A stretch of DNA of 64,000 nt from Castor canadensis (taxonomy: Eukaryota; Chordata; Mammalia; Rodentia; Castoridae): assembly GCF_047511655.1 (NCBI RefSeq), contig NC_133397.1, forward strand, positions 12,239,501 to 12,303,500, read 5' to 3'. Below the pieces are notes generated by a model. The model was not told the origin of the DNA, ran no database searches, and worked only from the letters and a program-made list of their open reading frames with translations. A program made the translations under genes and the position numbers. Positions 36,915-47,704 of this stretch are shown in pieces. Each line of letters starts with the position of its first letter. Positions within the stretch are counted from its first letter, which is position 1.

Positions 36915-37440
36915 TCTAAACTGCACTAACATTTGATACTTATTCAAACTACCCACTAGTCAAAGCAATACAAATTAATGTGAAAGAGCACTTTGACCTA
37001 CTGAATTAACCACAATTTCAAAGTTTATGACGCTCAGTTCTGGAAAGAGGACAACACAAAGGTCACTCTCACACATTGCTAGTAGGTAAATAACATAAAT
37101 TTGAGGGATTACTCTTCAAAATATATTGATATTGACCCAAATAATTATCAGAAAAACAACACAAGTCATCACAACAGCATTACTGAGCATGGAGAAAATC
37201 CGAATGAAACCTTAATGTCCAACAGTCAATACATATGAAAGCTGTAATGTATAGTGTGTGCACTTGAAACAATACTACACAGCCACTAAAAATGATGCTC
37301 GCAAAAGCAGTAATAATATGAGGGAATGAGAATGCTGTAATTTCAAGTGATAACGAAGGGCATAAAGTGTACACAACATAATTACAATTCCATTTTTAAA
37401 ATACCATGCATGAAACAGACCAGAAAGAAATATATCAATA
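36915..37440 (+). repeat. Ancient L1M 3' fragment
   Basis: Order resembles the 3' end of old L1s: 'cacattgctagtaggtaaat', 'ttaatgtccaacagtcaata', 'aatactacacagccactaaa', 'ataattacaattccattttt'. Confidence 0.6.
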
Positions 37441-38689
37441 TTTCATCCATTTATGTTTGGATGGTAAGATTATAGGTAATGTGTTTATCTCTTTCTTTTA
37501 TTCTTTATTTCTGATTAATTTTAGATGACTATTTCTCATTGAAATATTTAAATTGATAAAATATTAAATTTACTAGTAAAATAGTAAATTGCTTGTTACT
37601 CAGTTAAAAACTGCTGGGATAAAATGTATAAGCAGTTTAGTATCTTGGAAGAAGTCTAGAATAAAATTACAATGGTCTGTGTGTCACTTAACAGAGATAC
37701 ATCCTCAAAATGCATCATTAAACTGTTTCATCATTTTGTGACCATCCTTCACTGTACTTACACAAACTAAGATGGCTACAATGTTGTGAGGCAATGGCAT
37801 CTCATGGGTCCACTGTGATATATCCAGCCCATTACTGGATATATGTAGTATATGACTATAAATAAATGCAACGTAAATAATGGTATCTTACATTAAGTAT
37901 CAGGCTTTTAATTCTCCAAAGTATTTTTTTTACCTTTCAAGTCCTTAGAATCTGATCCTAAACCTCTCTCTAAAGCAGATAGAGTCATTTTGTCATTCTT
38001 TTAATTCACATATACCAAGTACCTCTTGTAGTGGATGCTGTAAGGAATATGAGAAAATAAGACATAGTTTCTGACCATCTGAAAGAAGCAAATGAAGAGA
38101 CACTGGTGAGAACTGCAGAGGTGGGACATGGATGGGACTAAACCTGCCCACAGGGCAGTGACAGCTAAGCCTAGACTTGGAGGCTGGGTGGGATTTGACA
38201 GTGAGCACAGGAGACAAGAGAGGGATGTGGTATGCTCATCCACTCAGGGTCGGGAGCTGGACAGAGAGGAGTTGGAGGAGAGATGTCCAGCCAGGAGGCC
38301 TGAATGTGGTGTGCATGGAAGAGGGAGTGGAAACACAGAGGAAATGTGATTCCATAATCAGGTGATACCCCGTTGAACTGTCAGGGCTGGAACTAAAACC
38401 CAGATCTTCTGATCAACAACCCTGAGCTTTCTACATCAACCTCAGGGGAAAAAAACAAGTTGAAATAATTCAAATAAACAACCTACCTGGATTCATAAAG
38501 ATCATCTTGGAGAATCTCCTTATCTGATAAATCTTCCTCTCAGGTTATAAACAATGAATGGAATGATCTTAAAGTCCTTTGTTAAATAAAGAAATATAAA
38601 ATACCATCAACACTTTTCTTCCTGCTTTTATAGGGAACCTCCCTTTTCATTTGAAAGTTGCATATCTATGGCAAACTTCCCCACAACAT
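37441..38689. other. No recognised feature
   Basis: Short open frames near 38000-38365 on both strands overlap each other and look like chance in a GC-richer stretch. Confidence 0.4.
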
Positions 38690-39020
38690 CATGGTTCTCA
38701 AATTTTGCTCTACTTTAGAAACACCTAGAGAGCTTTTGAAATGTCTACTGCCCAGGTATGCTCTTATCCATCAACACTGAAGTTCACTGGTAACATCCAG
38801 GCATGGAGCCATTTAAAACTTCCCCAGGTGAAGCCATATTTGAATACTCATGCTTGAGAACCTTGACCTCAAACTGTGGTCAAGGACCAGTAGCATAAGC
38901 ATCACCTGGACACTTGCTATACATACAGAATCCCAGGCCCTACCCAGTCCTACTGTCCAAGGATCTTCAGTTTGACAAGCTCTCCAAGTGATCAGTGTGC
39001 ATTAGTTCAAGATGCACTGT
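38690..39020. repeat. Two adjacent MER5-like DNA-transposon fragments in opposite orientations
   Basis: 38690-38865 reads 'ggttctcaaattttgctcta ... gcttgagaacc' (sense). 38865-39020 reads 'tcaaactgtggtcaaggacc' and 'gcatcacctggacacttgc' (antisense). Both resemble MER5-type non-autonomous hAT elements. Confidence 0.6.
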
Positions 39021-39196
39021 TCAATCCACATGTATTCATTCAATAAACATTCTCCAAGTTCCTGTTCCATTTTGGATTTTGGAAAATAAAGAAGGATGAA
39101 TCGCAGCCTCATCCTCAAAGATTAAGTAAGGTAGGAAAGCACTCAGAGCTCCAGAAGACACATTTCTATGGCAGGTAGAGCCCAAGGCAGACTTCC

Positions 39197-39240
39197 TGGA
39201 GGAGGAGGAGGAGGAGGAGGAGGAGGAGGAGGAGGAGAAC
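39197..39240. repeat. (GGA)n microsatellite
   Basis: About 13 consecutive GGA units with a slightly different end. Confidence 0.95.
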
Positions 39241-39616
39241 AGGTGAACATCAAAGAGCTCAGTGTGGGCCAGGTTATATTTCAGGAGGAGCAGCTTGGCG
39301 TTTGGAGGTTTGTAGCTTAGGGAAGAGGTCCAGATTGGTGATATAGCATGTGTGAAAATACTCTACAAACTGTAAATCATTTGCAAATGGATGTATTTGT
39401 ATTTCCCTTCACAGGTCCTAGAGGGTCTTTCTCACAAGAGAGTCATCAGGGAATTAAACTCTTAATTGCAGCTGGAGGAAATCACCACATCAGGATGGGT
39501 GTTCATGTCATTTCAAGTGATGACAATGATTCTGCTCTCCTCGGTCCAGGGTAGCTGACCAGGGTGGCCACACATCCTGCTTTGCTCTGGACAGGCACCA
39601 TCCCAGCACCAACCTA

Positions 39617-39779
39617 CCTTACCTTTCCTTTCCCTTTTTCCCTCCCCCTCCCCCTCCCCCTCCCTCCCCCTCCCCCTCCCCTCCCCCTCCCCCTCCCTCT
39701 CCCTCTCCCTCTCCCTTTCCCTTTTCTTTCTTTCTCTTCCTTCCTTCCTTCCTTTCTGTTTGTCTGCCTGTCTCTCTTT
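39617..39779. repeat. Pyrimidine-only low-complexity tract (CCCCCT/CTTT/TTCC)
   Basis: About 160 bp with almost only C and T, shading from CCCCCT units to CCCTCT, CTTT and TTCC repeats. It abuts the reverse SINE at 39780 and is probably the expanded tail of that SINE. Confidence 0.9.
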
Positions 39780-39957
39780 TGGGGGGGCAGTAATGGGGAC
39801 ACACTTGTTTGGTAGGCACTCTACCACAATCCTTTTGCTTTTTATTTTTCAGTTAGGGTCTCACACTTTTGTATAACTGGCCTTGGGCCTCTATTCTCCT
39901 TTTTCTGCCTCCCAAGTAACAGGAATCATAGACATGGGCCACCGTGCCTGGCCCCTA
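39780..39957 (-). repeat. Composite rodent SINE, antisense, partial
   Basis: Reverse tRNA-like part with 'gtaggcactctaccac', then 'ggtctcacacttttgtataac' and a left monomer ending 'aggaatcatagacatgggcc'. Confidence 0.75.
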
Positions 39958-42019
39958 GCACATATTTTTCTAAAATAGCAAAAATAACAATAATGAGAGT
40001 TATAATAGTTCATATTCATAAGTGCCTATCCTGCATAGACGACTAATAAAATGGTCATCTTGTGTTGGGCCTAGCAGTGCTTCAAAAATGCAAATAGGGT
40101 TTCTTCACTTTCAGGAGATGGTCCGGGCCTGTTTGGAGGTGTCCTGAATCTTCCATCCTCTACCAGTGACAACCATTGATTCTAAACTGGTCAGATAACC
40201 TTCTGGGATGACTAGCTCCTGCAGGGTAAGAAAGAGGAAGGTGCAAACTGGAACAATGCACCCATTCCAGATAAGGGCCATCTTGCACTCAGGCTTCTCT
40301 GTGTCATTTCTGTCTCCCTCACCAGTACCCAGCAATTGACTGGTTCCACATTCATGTCTCCAAATTCTAGGAACAACTTTGTACACAGTCATCAGAAGTG
40401 ATAATTTTATAATGTTTGTGAGAATCCCTTCCAGACTTCTGAGCTCCCACTGAGCACATGCTACATACTACAAATGAGTTCAAGCACAGGTCTGCCACAT
40501 TTTTTTTCATTTCTGCCCCCCAAAAGGCAAATTACCCCATTTTAACACATCAGTATGAACAGAGGAGCGAAGTCTGCTGCCTTGCCATTGCTGCATTGGT
40601 ATTTTCATTCTTGCTCTCCTGCTCTTCCATGCTTCTGTTCTCTTATAATTTAATCTTAAGCCAGTCTGCTCTTATTGGGCACCTGGAGACAGTACTTCTT
40701 TCTAGAACACCATGCCCTAAGAGAATCATTCCATTCAACTTGGTTAATCCCCTAATTGGCCCAAATAATTCTGTTTCACAAAATTTTGTCTTTAAAAGTG
40801 TTGGCAAACTCTTCAAATGCAGAGTTGTCTGAAAATGTTCAAGCTATATTTTCTCTTTACTCCTTGCAGCCAACATGCTTATTAAAATCCAGTCACTGCC
40901 AGAAATAAAACTAAATCCAACATATACTCTCCTAAATCTGTCTTCCCACTAGCCTGATGTATTATGAAATATATTATCAAACACTTTTAAAGAAAGTAAA
41001 ATAAGCATATTTATTTAAAACATAACATAAAGAATAGAATTCAATCCATACCAATGAACTGAATACCAGCCATAGAATAGGAGTGAAAAAACAAAAGCCC
41101 TCTACAAAGATTATACTCAGCTAGAGGAGGTAAAAACATGGGAAGAAGTAATATACAGGCCTTTTGAACAATTCAAATTTGTTTCCATCAAAAACCTAGC
41201 ATACTGAATGTTTGTTTACCTACATTTTTCCTTCCCAGTACTGAGCTCCCTGAGAATTTCTTTTACAGTCCACCACCCAGTTCAGAGATTGGTTCACCAT
41301 CTGTACTAAATCAGTATGGATTTAACTGAATTGAGTCACCTTAAACTTAACACTGATTGATATAAATGTATAGCAATCCATTTAAGTGAACTGTGGAGGT
41401 TGCCACTCTTAAGAGTGGTGAAAATATGGTTGCAGGTTGTAAAAGGAAAGGTAAGAGAAAAGGAGGTGGGGTGATATTCATTGCTAGGGTTCTTCTTGTT
41501 GAATTTCTCTGATACCCTCAAAGCCCAGCAGGCATCTGCAGCCTAAAGCAGCTCAAAGATCAGAGATACACTCTGCAGGTGCCAGGGCCAGATTTGATGA
41601 GGATGGAGCTTGGAACACATGGGATTCCTGCTACTCCTACAGCCAGAGGCCTTGGGTGTGACTGAAGCTCCTCAATTCTCTTCTGTAGTTTCTGGAGCCA
41701 CAGCCCAGGAGCAGCTGCACTGTATCCCCCTCCCCCCGCCACTCTGGAAATTCTACATGCTAAAAGTACCGGAGCTGCTAACACGTGTAGTTCTGCAGTG
41801 ATGGCTACTCCTTGTCTTCTCTTCTCTTCCCAACCTTAACCACCACCTTCCCAGGTGGAATCCAGGCTCTGTCAGGAAGGAGGCAGAGGTTTTCTCCCTC
41901 ATCTCTCTTAACCCACCCTTAGCACAGGCCAAAGGTCGTTCAGCCCTAAGAGACTGGACTTTCTGTAGGCATCAGGTGACTGCCCTGCAGGGAGCTGCTT
42001 TATCCTCAACTCATCCTTT
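39958..42019. other. No recognised feature
   Basis: Open frames such as 40458-40832 (124 codons) have no recognisable domain, and composition is ordinary. Nothing supported. Confidence 0.4.
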
Positions 42020-42205
42020 GATGGACTGCACCAGTGATGGTCAAAGTCTATCCCTGAAGCCCAGGGCTACATTACAGTTGTTCCTGCTTCCACTCCCCAG
42101 AGGCTCTGATTAAGCAGGTCAGATGTATAGTAGGGGAATCTGAATTTTTAGCAAGTTCCCCAGGACATTCTTAGAGGCAGCCAGGTTTGAAGCCCTCCAA
42201 ACTTC
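42020..42205 (+). repeat. MER5-like fragment
   Basis: Order 'gatggtcaaagtctatccct', 'cagaggctctgattaagcag' and 'tgaatttttagcaagttccc' resembles a MER5-type element. Weak. Confidence 0.4.
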
Positions 42206-42774
42206 TGCTGAGGGCTGTGACATATGTTCTAAGCCCTTTGGCTGAACCAGAAACACCCACCCTTGTGACTGCTTGAACTCCTACAGCATCATGTTGAAGG
42301 AGCCCCTCCCACCCCAACCCACCCTACACAAATGCCTGACCTTATACAACCACATTACTCAGCAAATGTAGAACACATGTCCCAGCTTGAGTTGTCAGAG
42401 CCTGAACACATCATTACCTGGCATTCTCCTGCTCTTTAGCTGCGTGGGGCTGAGTTGTATGCCCCTCCACCTGGGGAGTCTCTTTACACCTTCTTTACCC
42501 AACCTGACAGCCCAAGACCCCATGGTTAAAGTCAATATCCTGTCCCCCTCCTCTATCAGACCCAAGTACATACAAGGTCACCACCACCAGCAGCCACCAC
42601 TCTGCCTGTCCAGAAGTCAATGACATTCTCTACTGTCCTCCTCTGGAATTACAAAGAAATGGTGTGGATAACAAGTACAAGTTCCCGTCATGGTAGATCT
42701 CTAACAAATGTCTTTTAGGTGTGGATCCAGATAAGATAGAAAAGACCCCACTTGCTGTCGCTGATGGTTAGACT
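42206..42774. other. No recognised feature
   Basis: Nothing supported. Confidence 0.4.
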
Positions 42775-42985
42775 CATCAGGACACTAATGATGACAATAG
42801 TTGCTGACAAGTGTGTTCATTTCATGTGGCAGCCATCTTGTGTACCCGTTTGGTGAATACTGCAAGTTTTCTGCTGAGTGCAATTCTGATTGCAATTTAC
42901 AAATGAGGAAACAGAGGCTCAGGGGAGGTGATGTAACTTATCCAGCATCACGGAGCAAAAGAGTGGTGGAGTCCAGAATCCATCC
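42775..42985 (+). repeat. MIR SINE
   Basis: Clear MIR core 'caatttacaaatgaggaaac' then 'agaggctcaggggaggtgat' and 'catcacggagcaaaagagt'. Confidence 0.8.
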
Positions 42986-43699
42986 ACGTAGTCTCCACCC
43001 CAGACTGCTGTTCTCCAAGGTCAACACCCCCTTCCAAATCAGGGCACATCTGCTCTTGCCTTGCCCACCTGCCCATTACATCCCAGAGGGAAGTGCTTCC
43101 AACATAATTGCTCTGAGCTGTCGGGAGATATTGTTGTTTCTAGACGATGGCCGGGGCCCTCAGGTGCTAGGAACAACATTTAAAACCTTGACTTGTCAGG
43201 GTTGAATTTAATATTGTGGGAAGAAGTTGTCTGTTGGGGACTCCAGAGCAACTCTGCCTTCCAAAGGGTAGGAAAGCAAATGCTGATCTTATAGGGAATC
43301 ACTCTTTAAATAAACTGAGTATAAAATGTTTCAAGGACTCAGAAGGAAAAATCTGTCACCGCCCCCTCAAGTTTCTTTCCAGCAGAACTGCATGAAAAGT
43401 AAAGATCCCTCCTCTCCATCCAAATAGCCCAGGGGAGACACACAGGAATTTTCAAAAAGAAAACTAACAACAGGGAATCTAACAACACAGATTAAAAAGA
43501 CAAAACAAAGAAAAAATTAGCATATACTTGAATTTATATACCAAGTTTCTGATCCTATAATAGCAGTTTTGTGCTTTTGTTTATTAAAATTATATGGAGC
43601 CAAATAATCTTTTAATTTTTTAAGTTGCTTCTCTTCTCTTTCTCATCTGTCATACGAATTTGACCTTCTGCCATGTGAACTACATTAGATTCAGTTCAG
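42986..43699. other. No recognised feature
   Basis: Nothing supported. Confidence 0.4.
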
Positions 43700-44080
43700 T
43701 TCGACATTGGCCAGACACCGAAAAGCTTTCTTGAGGTATAACAGACTAACTGTATAAAGCATACAATTTGATGACTTGATAGGTGTACATACTGTGAAAT
43801 GGATACCACAGTCAAGTTATTCCCACTCATCGACTCACATAGTGCCATTTTTTTTTATTTAGAGGGATCATTTATGATTTGCCCTCTTTGCAAATTTCAA
43901 GTGAACAGTGCAGTGTTAACTGTTGCTAACATATTGCATGTTAGATCCTCAGAACTTTTTCGTCGTATAATTGGAAGGTTGTGGTCTTTGACCAACACCT
44001 CCTTATTTCTATCACCCACCTCCCATTCCCTGGAAACCAACCTTCTCTCCTCTTCCATGAGTTCTATTTTTTCAGTTGTG
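43700..44080 (-). repeat. Ancient L1 3' fragment (L1M-type), antisense
   Basis: Begins 'ttcttgaggtataacagact', followed by 'tacatactgtgaaatggata' and 'cccattccctggaaaccaac', which I recognise as an L1ME-like 3' UTR in reverse. Confidence 0.65.
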
Positions 44081-46213
44081 GGGCCCTGAGATGAGTCAGG
44101 CATTGGCTGACATATCAGATAAACACAGCAGCAACCTAACTTATTGTGGATTTGCTCCCTTGCTCCTTTCCCACTCATTGCCTCCCATCCACAAAGTCTC
44201 CTCTGTGGTCACAGTCTATTCCTTATATACTACCTGCATCAGCAAATGTAATATCTTACCTTCAAAGTCATGGTGGCCTCTGATCCAACAACAGAACCCA
44301 ATCTGCCAGATCCCTTGCTTTTCCACAGGCCTGGAGAAAGAAGAGAAGCACAGAACACTTGCCCTTTCTCCAACTTTCTCAAAAACACTTCACTGTATTA
44401 GGTAATGGGTTTATTCTTCCTTTGTCAGAGTTTTTTTAAAATAAAACAAACAAAAGAAAACGGAGGCTCTAATCAGGTAAGGGATACTCCCAAACTCACA
44501 GAAGCAGTAAGTGCAAGCCAGAACCTAACCTGGTCGGTCTGTCTGCCCATAATCCCAAGTCCCAGTGCTCCCAGGGACTGGTTGGCTGAGCAAGCTCCAG
44601 GAACAAATGCCAGCATAAGGGAGAACCGTTACAAGACCCTGCCCCTTATACATCAGCTGCTTTGTCCTCAGTGTCCTTGGACGAGGTATCACCTTGCCTA
44701 TGGGGGTGCCAAGGAAAAAGAAGTAGCAAATGAATGCAGTTTTTTGCTGCAATGTTGAAGAGAAAATATACACATCAAGGGAAGTAGTAAATCCAACATC
44801 TGCTCCTCTGGGGGGACTTGAGGTCCCTTCCCTTCCCAGATCCATATTTTTGATTTGTGTTCTACAATGAGCCGCTTTTTCTTCTCTAACGCATACATTA
44901 AATGCACACTTGAGCCTGTGCACACACACACCCACACACATGCACATGCATTGCAGTTGCTATGGGAACCATCCTGGAGAGTTTCCTGTCTTTTATTCAA
45001 TTAAAATTTCACCCTCACATCTTCTTGAAGTGGAATACACATTCATTCATAGAGGATGGAGAGAAAAATGTCCCGATGGATTGCATTTCCAAAGAGCAAG
45101 CTGAATTTCTCCAAATCTGAGCATCTTTCAGGACATTCACAGCTCACTGGCAACCATCAAATGGGTCTTCATTAATGTTTGGGTGAGCTCACAAAGCTCG
45201 GCCACTGAGTGAGCCCCTCTCTGCTATTGACTCTGAGAGCAGAAGTATGGGCCTTTATGACCACAGCTCCTCTGTGGCCATTCTTTTCCCTCTCTGAGTG
45301 ACTTAAGCTTCACAGCCTCTACCAGCCATCAGTAGGAAACTCAGAAGAAGGAGGCAGAAAATACCCATTTGTTCAGGGCTGCAAGAATTCTGCCTTTGTG
45401 ATGATTTTCACGGGGGCTCCACTCAAGCTTACTTCTCTCTCTCTGTGGAGAAGGAGGCTTGTAAATGAGTCTTATAAACACAATTGCAGAGCCGTCATTC
45501 ATGTAAGACAGCCAAGTATTTTGAAGCACCTTGGAGGAGTCCATTTACAAACTTGCATGGTAATTGTCAAGGAAGTAGATATAGAGTGCTGGAGCTGAGG
45601 CACAGATAAAAAATTGTTCTAATCTCTTCAGTAAATCATTTGGCTGGGAGCCAAAAGGCCTAAATTCATATCTCATTTCCAACATTTATGCCCCGCATGC
45701 ACCACCACAAATATCCTAAATTCCTTGAGACACAGGGCTAGTAATGCCTGTAGTGTAAACCAGATGATGACGTAATGATAAGTAAGAAATGTGAAAACTT
45801 TGCAAATTGAAAAATACACACGTTTGTTGGCTTTATTAGAGTTGTCATCAATGAGGCAACACTTGTGAATGACTTGCTTGCCAAAGTGTGAGTAAAGAGT
45901 CCCAGTGAAAAGATTCTTTCTTTCATTACATTAAAAAATTTAGTGAGTGAATGACTAAAGGGCAGTGAGACTGGCACCAGGCAGGCCCTAGGTGGCTTCA
46001 ACTGGGCTAGGATCAAACCTTTCTCATCACTTCATTAATGCAGGACTTCTGCCCTAGAAAGCTGCTCAGGCTGGGGTCAGGGACCTCTGTATCTTAAATT
46101 TAAAAAGCAAAAGCCAAGCACTGAGAGAGATGGACTCTTGGTTAACTCTGGCCTAGCCAATTTTCAATCCTGAAAACCACCATTTCTGCTACTTAACTCA
46201 GCCTTGCAAAGTC
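44081..46213. other. No recognised feature; flank of the provirus
   Basis: A short (CA)n run lies at about 44920-44950. Open frames on both strands (for example 44405-44758) overlap and show no domain. Confidence 0.4.
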
Positions 46214-46353
46214 GCGTTGAAAGGAATAGGAGGTCTCAGCGGGCCCCAACCCCCTTGTTGGAGAAACCAGTACCAAACATCCCATGTAGATAAGATAAGC
46301 AATGCGGCAGGGCTCAGTTAGGGCATATAGAATGTGGGGAATGTGAGTGGGGG

Positions 46354-46407
46354 GTACATGCAAGATGTGAAGTACGTGCAAGATGTGAGGTACGCGCAAG
46401 ATGTGCT
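46354..46407 (+). promoter_or_regulatory. U3 triple direct repeat (candidate enhancer)
   Basis: Three 18-bp units of the form GTACxxGCAAGATGTGxx, differing at a few positions. U3 tandem repeats are the usual site of gammaretroviral enhancers. Also present at 54583-54636. Confidence 0.85.
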
Positions 46408-46457
46408 CTGCCTGCTTGCCCAATGTTGATAACGAAAATATGCATGCCACCGCAGTC

Positions 46458-46464
46458 TATATAA
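46458..46464 (+). promoter_or_regulatory. LTR TATA box
   Basis: TATATAA in a context of CAGTCTATATAAGATT, 92 bp before the AATAAA signal. The copy in the 3' LTR is at 54687-54693. Confidence 0.85.
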
Positions 46465-46549
46465 GATTTCCCCTAAAGAGGCTCATGGTCGTGTTTTCCT
46501 AACCGGTCCTGCGTGTCCGTGTGGGAGCTCGACCCTGGCTAGCCAGCCC

Positions 46550-46555
46550 AATAAA
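46550..46555 (+). promoter_or_regulatory. LTR polyadenylation signal
   Basis: AATAAA in R. The copy at 54779-54784 would end the viral transcript. Confidence 0.85.
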
Positions 46556-46627
46556 CTCTGCTTTGTTGATTGCATTCTCGCCTGGCTCTCTGTCTCTCGG
46601 GGGAATAGGATTCCGGGTCCTAACATT

Positions 46628-46645
46628 TGGAGGCCCCAGCGAGAT
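46628..46645 (+). promoter_or_regulatory. Primer binding site, tRNA-Thr type
   Basis: TGGAGGCCCCAGCGAGAT lies 2 bp after the LTR. It is complementary to the 3' end of mammalian tRNA-Thr(UGU) by my knowledge of that tRNA, giving 18 of 18. Confidence 0.85.
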
Positions 46646-47110
46646 TTCATTTTCTCGAGAGACAGAACCTGCCTGCGAGAAAGCAGGGGCGATCCCAAGT
46701 CCTAGGCGTTGGGAGGGGATCCCAGACCCTCATTTGGAGGAACTTGAGTGTTCCATTTGGGCCGCGGCGGGGATTCGGCCAATCCCCAGGGAGATTCATT
46801 CTGGGAATCTCGCAAGGAGGACCACAGGGTCCTATTGGGAGAGGCTTTCCTCTCATTTGGGCTCGAGCATTTTAGGAACCCTGGCGCCAGGTGAAGAACT
46901 AATTGAGCTAGTCGACCGACCACCCATCAAGTGGACGCCTTTCGGCCTGATATCCCAGTTGGACGGTGAGGAGGTTGAATGGGGTGCGCACCAGTGTGAG
47001 AGAAGGACCGGTCCGAGCGAGTGCTGGAGAGTGTTGTGTGTGTGTGTGGAATTATTGTTGCCTTTACCCTTTTTGTTCTATCTCTCTTGGTGTTTGAGTC
47101 TCCTTCCACA
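46646..47110 (+). promoter_or_regulatory. Leader / probable packaging region
   Basis: 465 bp between PBS and the gag ATG. It holds a candidate splice donor CCAG|GTGAAG with GT at 46891 and a 10-bp palindrome GGACCGGTCC (47005-47014) that could act as a dimer-linkage loop. The stretch from CTG at 47024 is open and in frame with gag, with hydrophobic codons (about 47048-47090). Confidence 0.6.
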
Positions 47111-47704
47111 ATGGGACAGGGACAAACAACCCCAAAGTCTCTGATCCTTTCTCACTTTCCAGAAGTTAAAGAAAGGGCCTTAAATGCGGGTCTGGTCATC
47201 AAGAAAGGTAAGTTCGACACCTTTTGTTCTGCAGAGTGGCCCACCTTTGGAGTCGGGTGGCCCATTCAAGGTTCCCTCTCCCTAGACCTGATCACTAAGG
47301 TTAAAGCAGTCATTTTTCAGCCAGACAATCGAGGCCATCCAGACCAAGTTCCTTACATTTTGGTTTGGGAGGATCTGGTGAGGAACCCTCCCCCTTGGTT
47401 AACAGTTTTTCTGACCCACCCCTCCAGTTCGGCCCCCGGGGCTAAAACCCCAGTCACGCCCGCCTTGGTCATAAAGGAGGAGGAAAAACTTCCTCTTCCC
47501 ACCTTGACCGGTCCTCAAATTAGGGCATCTCCTTCACCATCTCCGGTCTTACCAGAGAGTTCCCCCCTTTACCCATCCCTCGCAGGGGCAGAGGAAGATC
47601 GGCCGCCTCCATACGTGACTCCCCCTGGCCAAGCCAGTGCCCCGGAGGAGGAAATTTCCTCATCCTCCTCAACAGGACTGGCAGCAGGAGGAGGAATGGG
47701 TTGA
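47111..47704 (+). pseudogene. gag: gag 5' part: matrix and PPPY region, ended by in-frame TGA
   Basis: Starts with ATG GGA (Met-Gly), giving a myristoylation signal as in gammaretroviral matrix proteins. It encodes matrix, then a proline-rich region with the PPPY budding motif at 47603-47614, then a Ser-rich stretch. The frame closes at TGA 47702-47704 after 197 codons. The same frame continues open immediately after the stop into capsid, so this is a nonsense codon inside Gag. A consensus splice donor AAG|GTAAGT lies inside matrix with GT at 47208. As read it yields a Gag without capsid. The start choice rests on the MGQ context and on fit to family length. Confidence 0.9.

Larger units (their letters stand above)
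46218..46625 (+). repeat. 5' LTR (408 bp)
   Basis: TG...CA ends. U3 carries three tandem 18-bp copies at 46354, 46372 and 46390, a TATA box TATATAA (46458-46464) and, in R, AATAAA (46550-46555). It appears identical to the 3' LTR at 54447-54854 over all 408 bp. Confidence 0.97.

Noticed and set aside
40458-40832. 124-codon frame as a possible small gene
   Set aside because: No recognisable domain, no conserved context, hydrophobic composition expected by chance in T-rich DNA.
44525-44947. 140-codon minus-strand frame as a gene
   Set aside because: Part of it is a (GT)n repeat read as Cys/Val; overlaps another frame on the other strand.
46193-46450. Minus-strand frame over the LTR with repeating HILHV units
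   Set aside because: It is the U3 triple repeat read backwards, and it recurs in the 3' LTR.
46521-47144. 207-codon + strand frame across LTR and leader
   Set aside because: Overlaps LTR R-U5, PBS and leader in a frame not shared with gag; composition follows the underlying control region.
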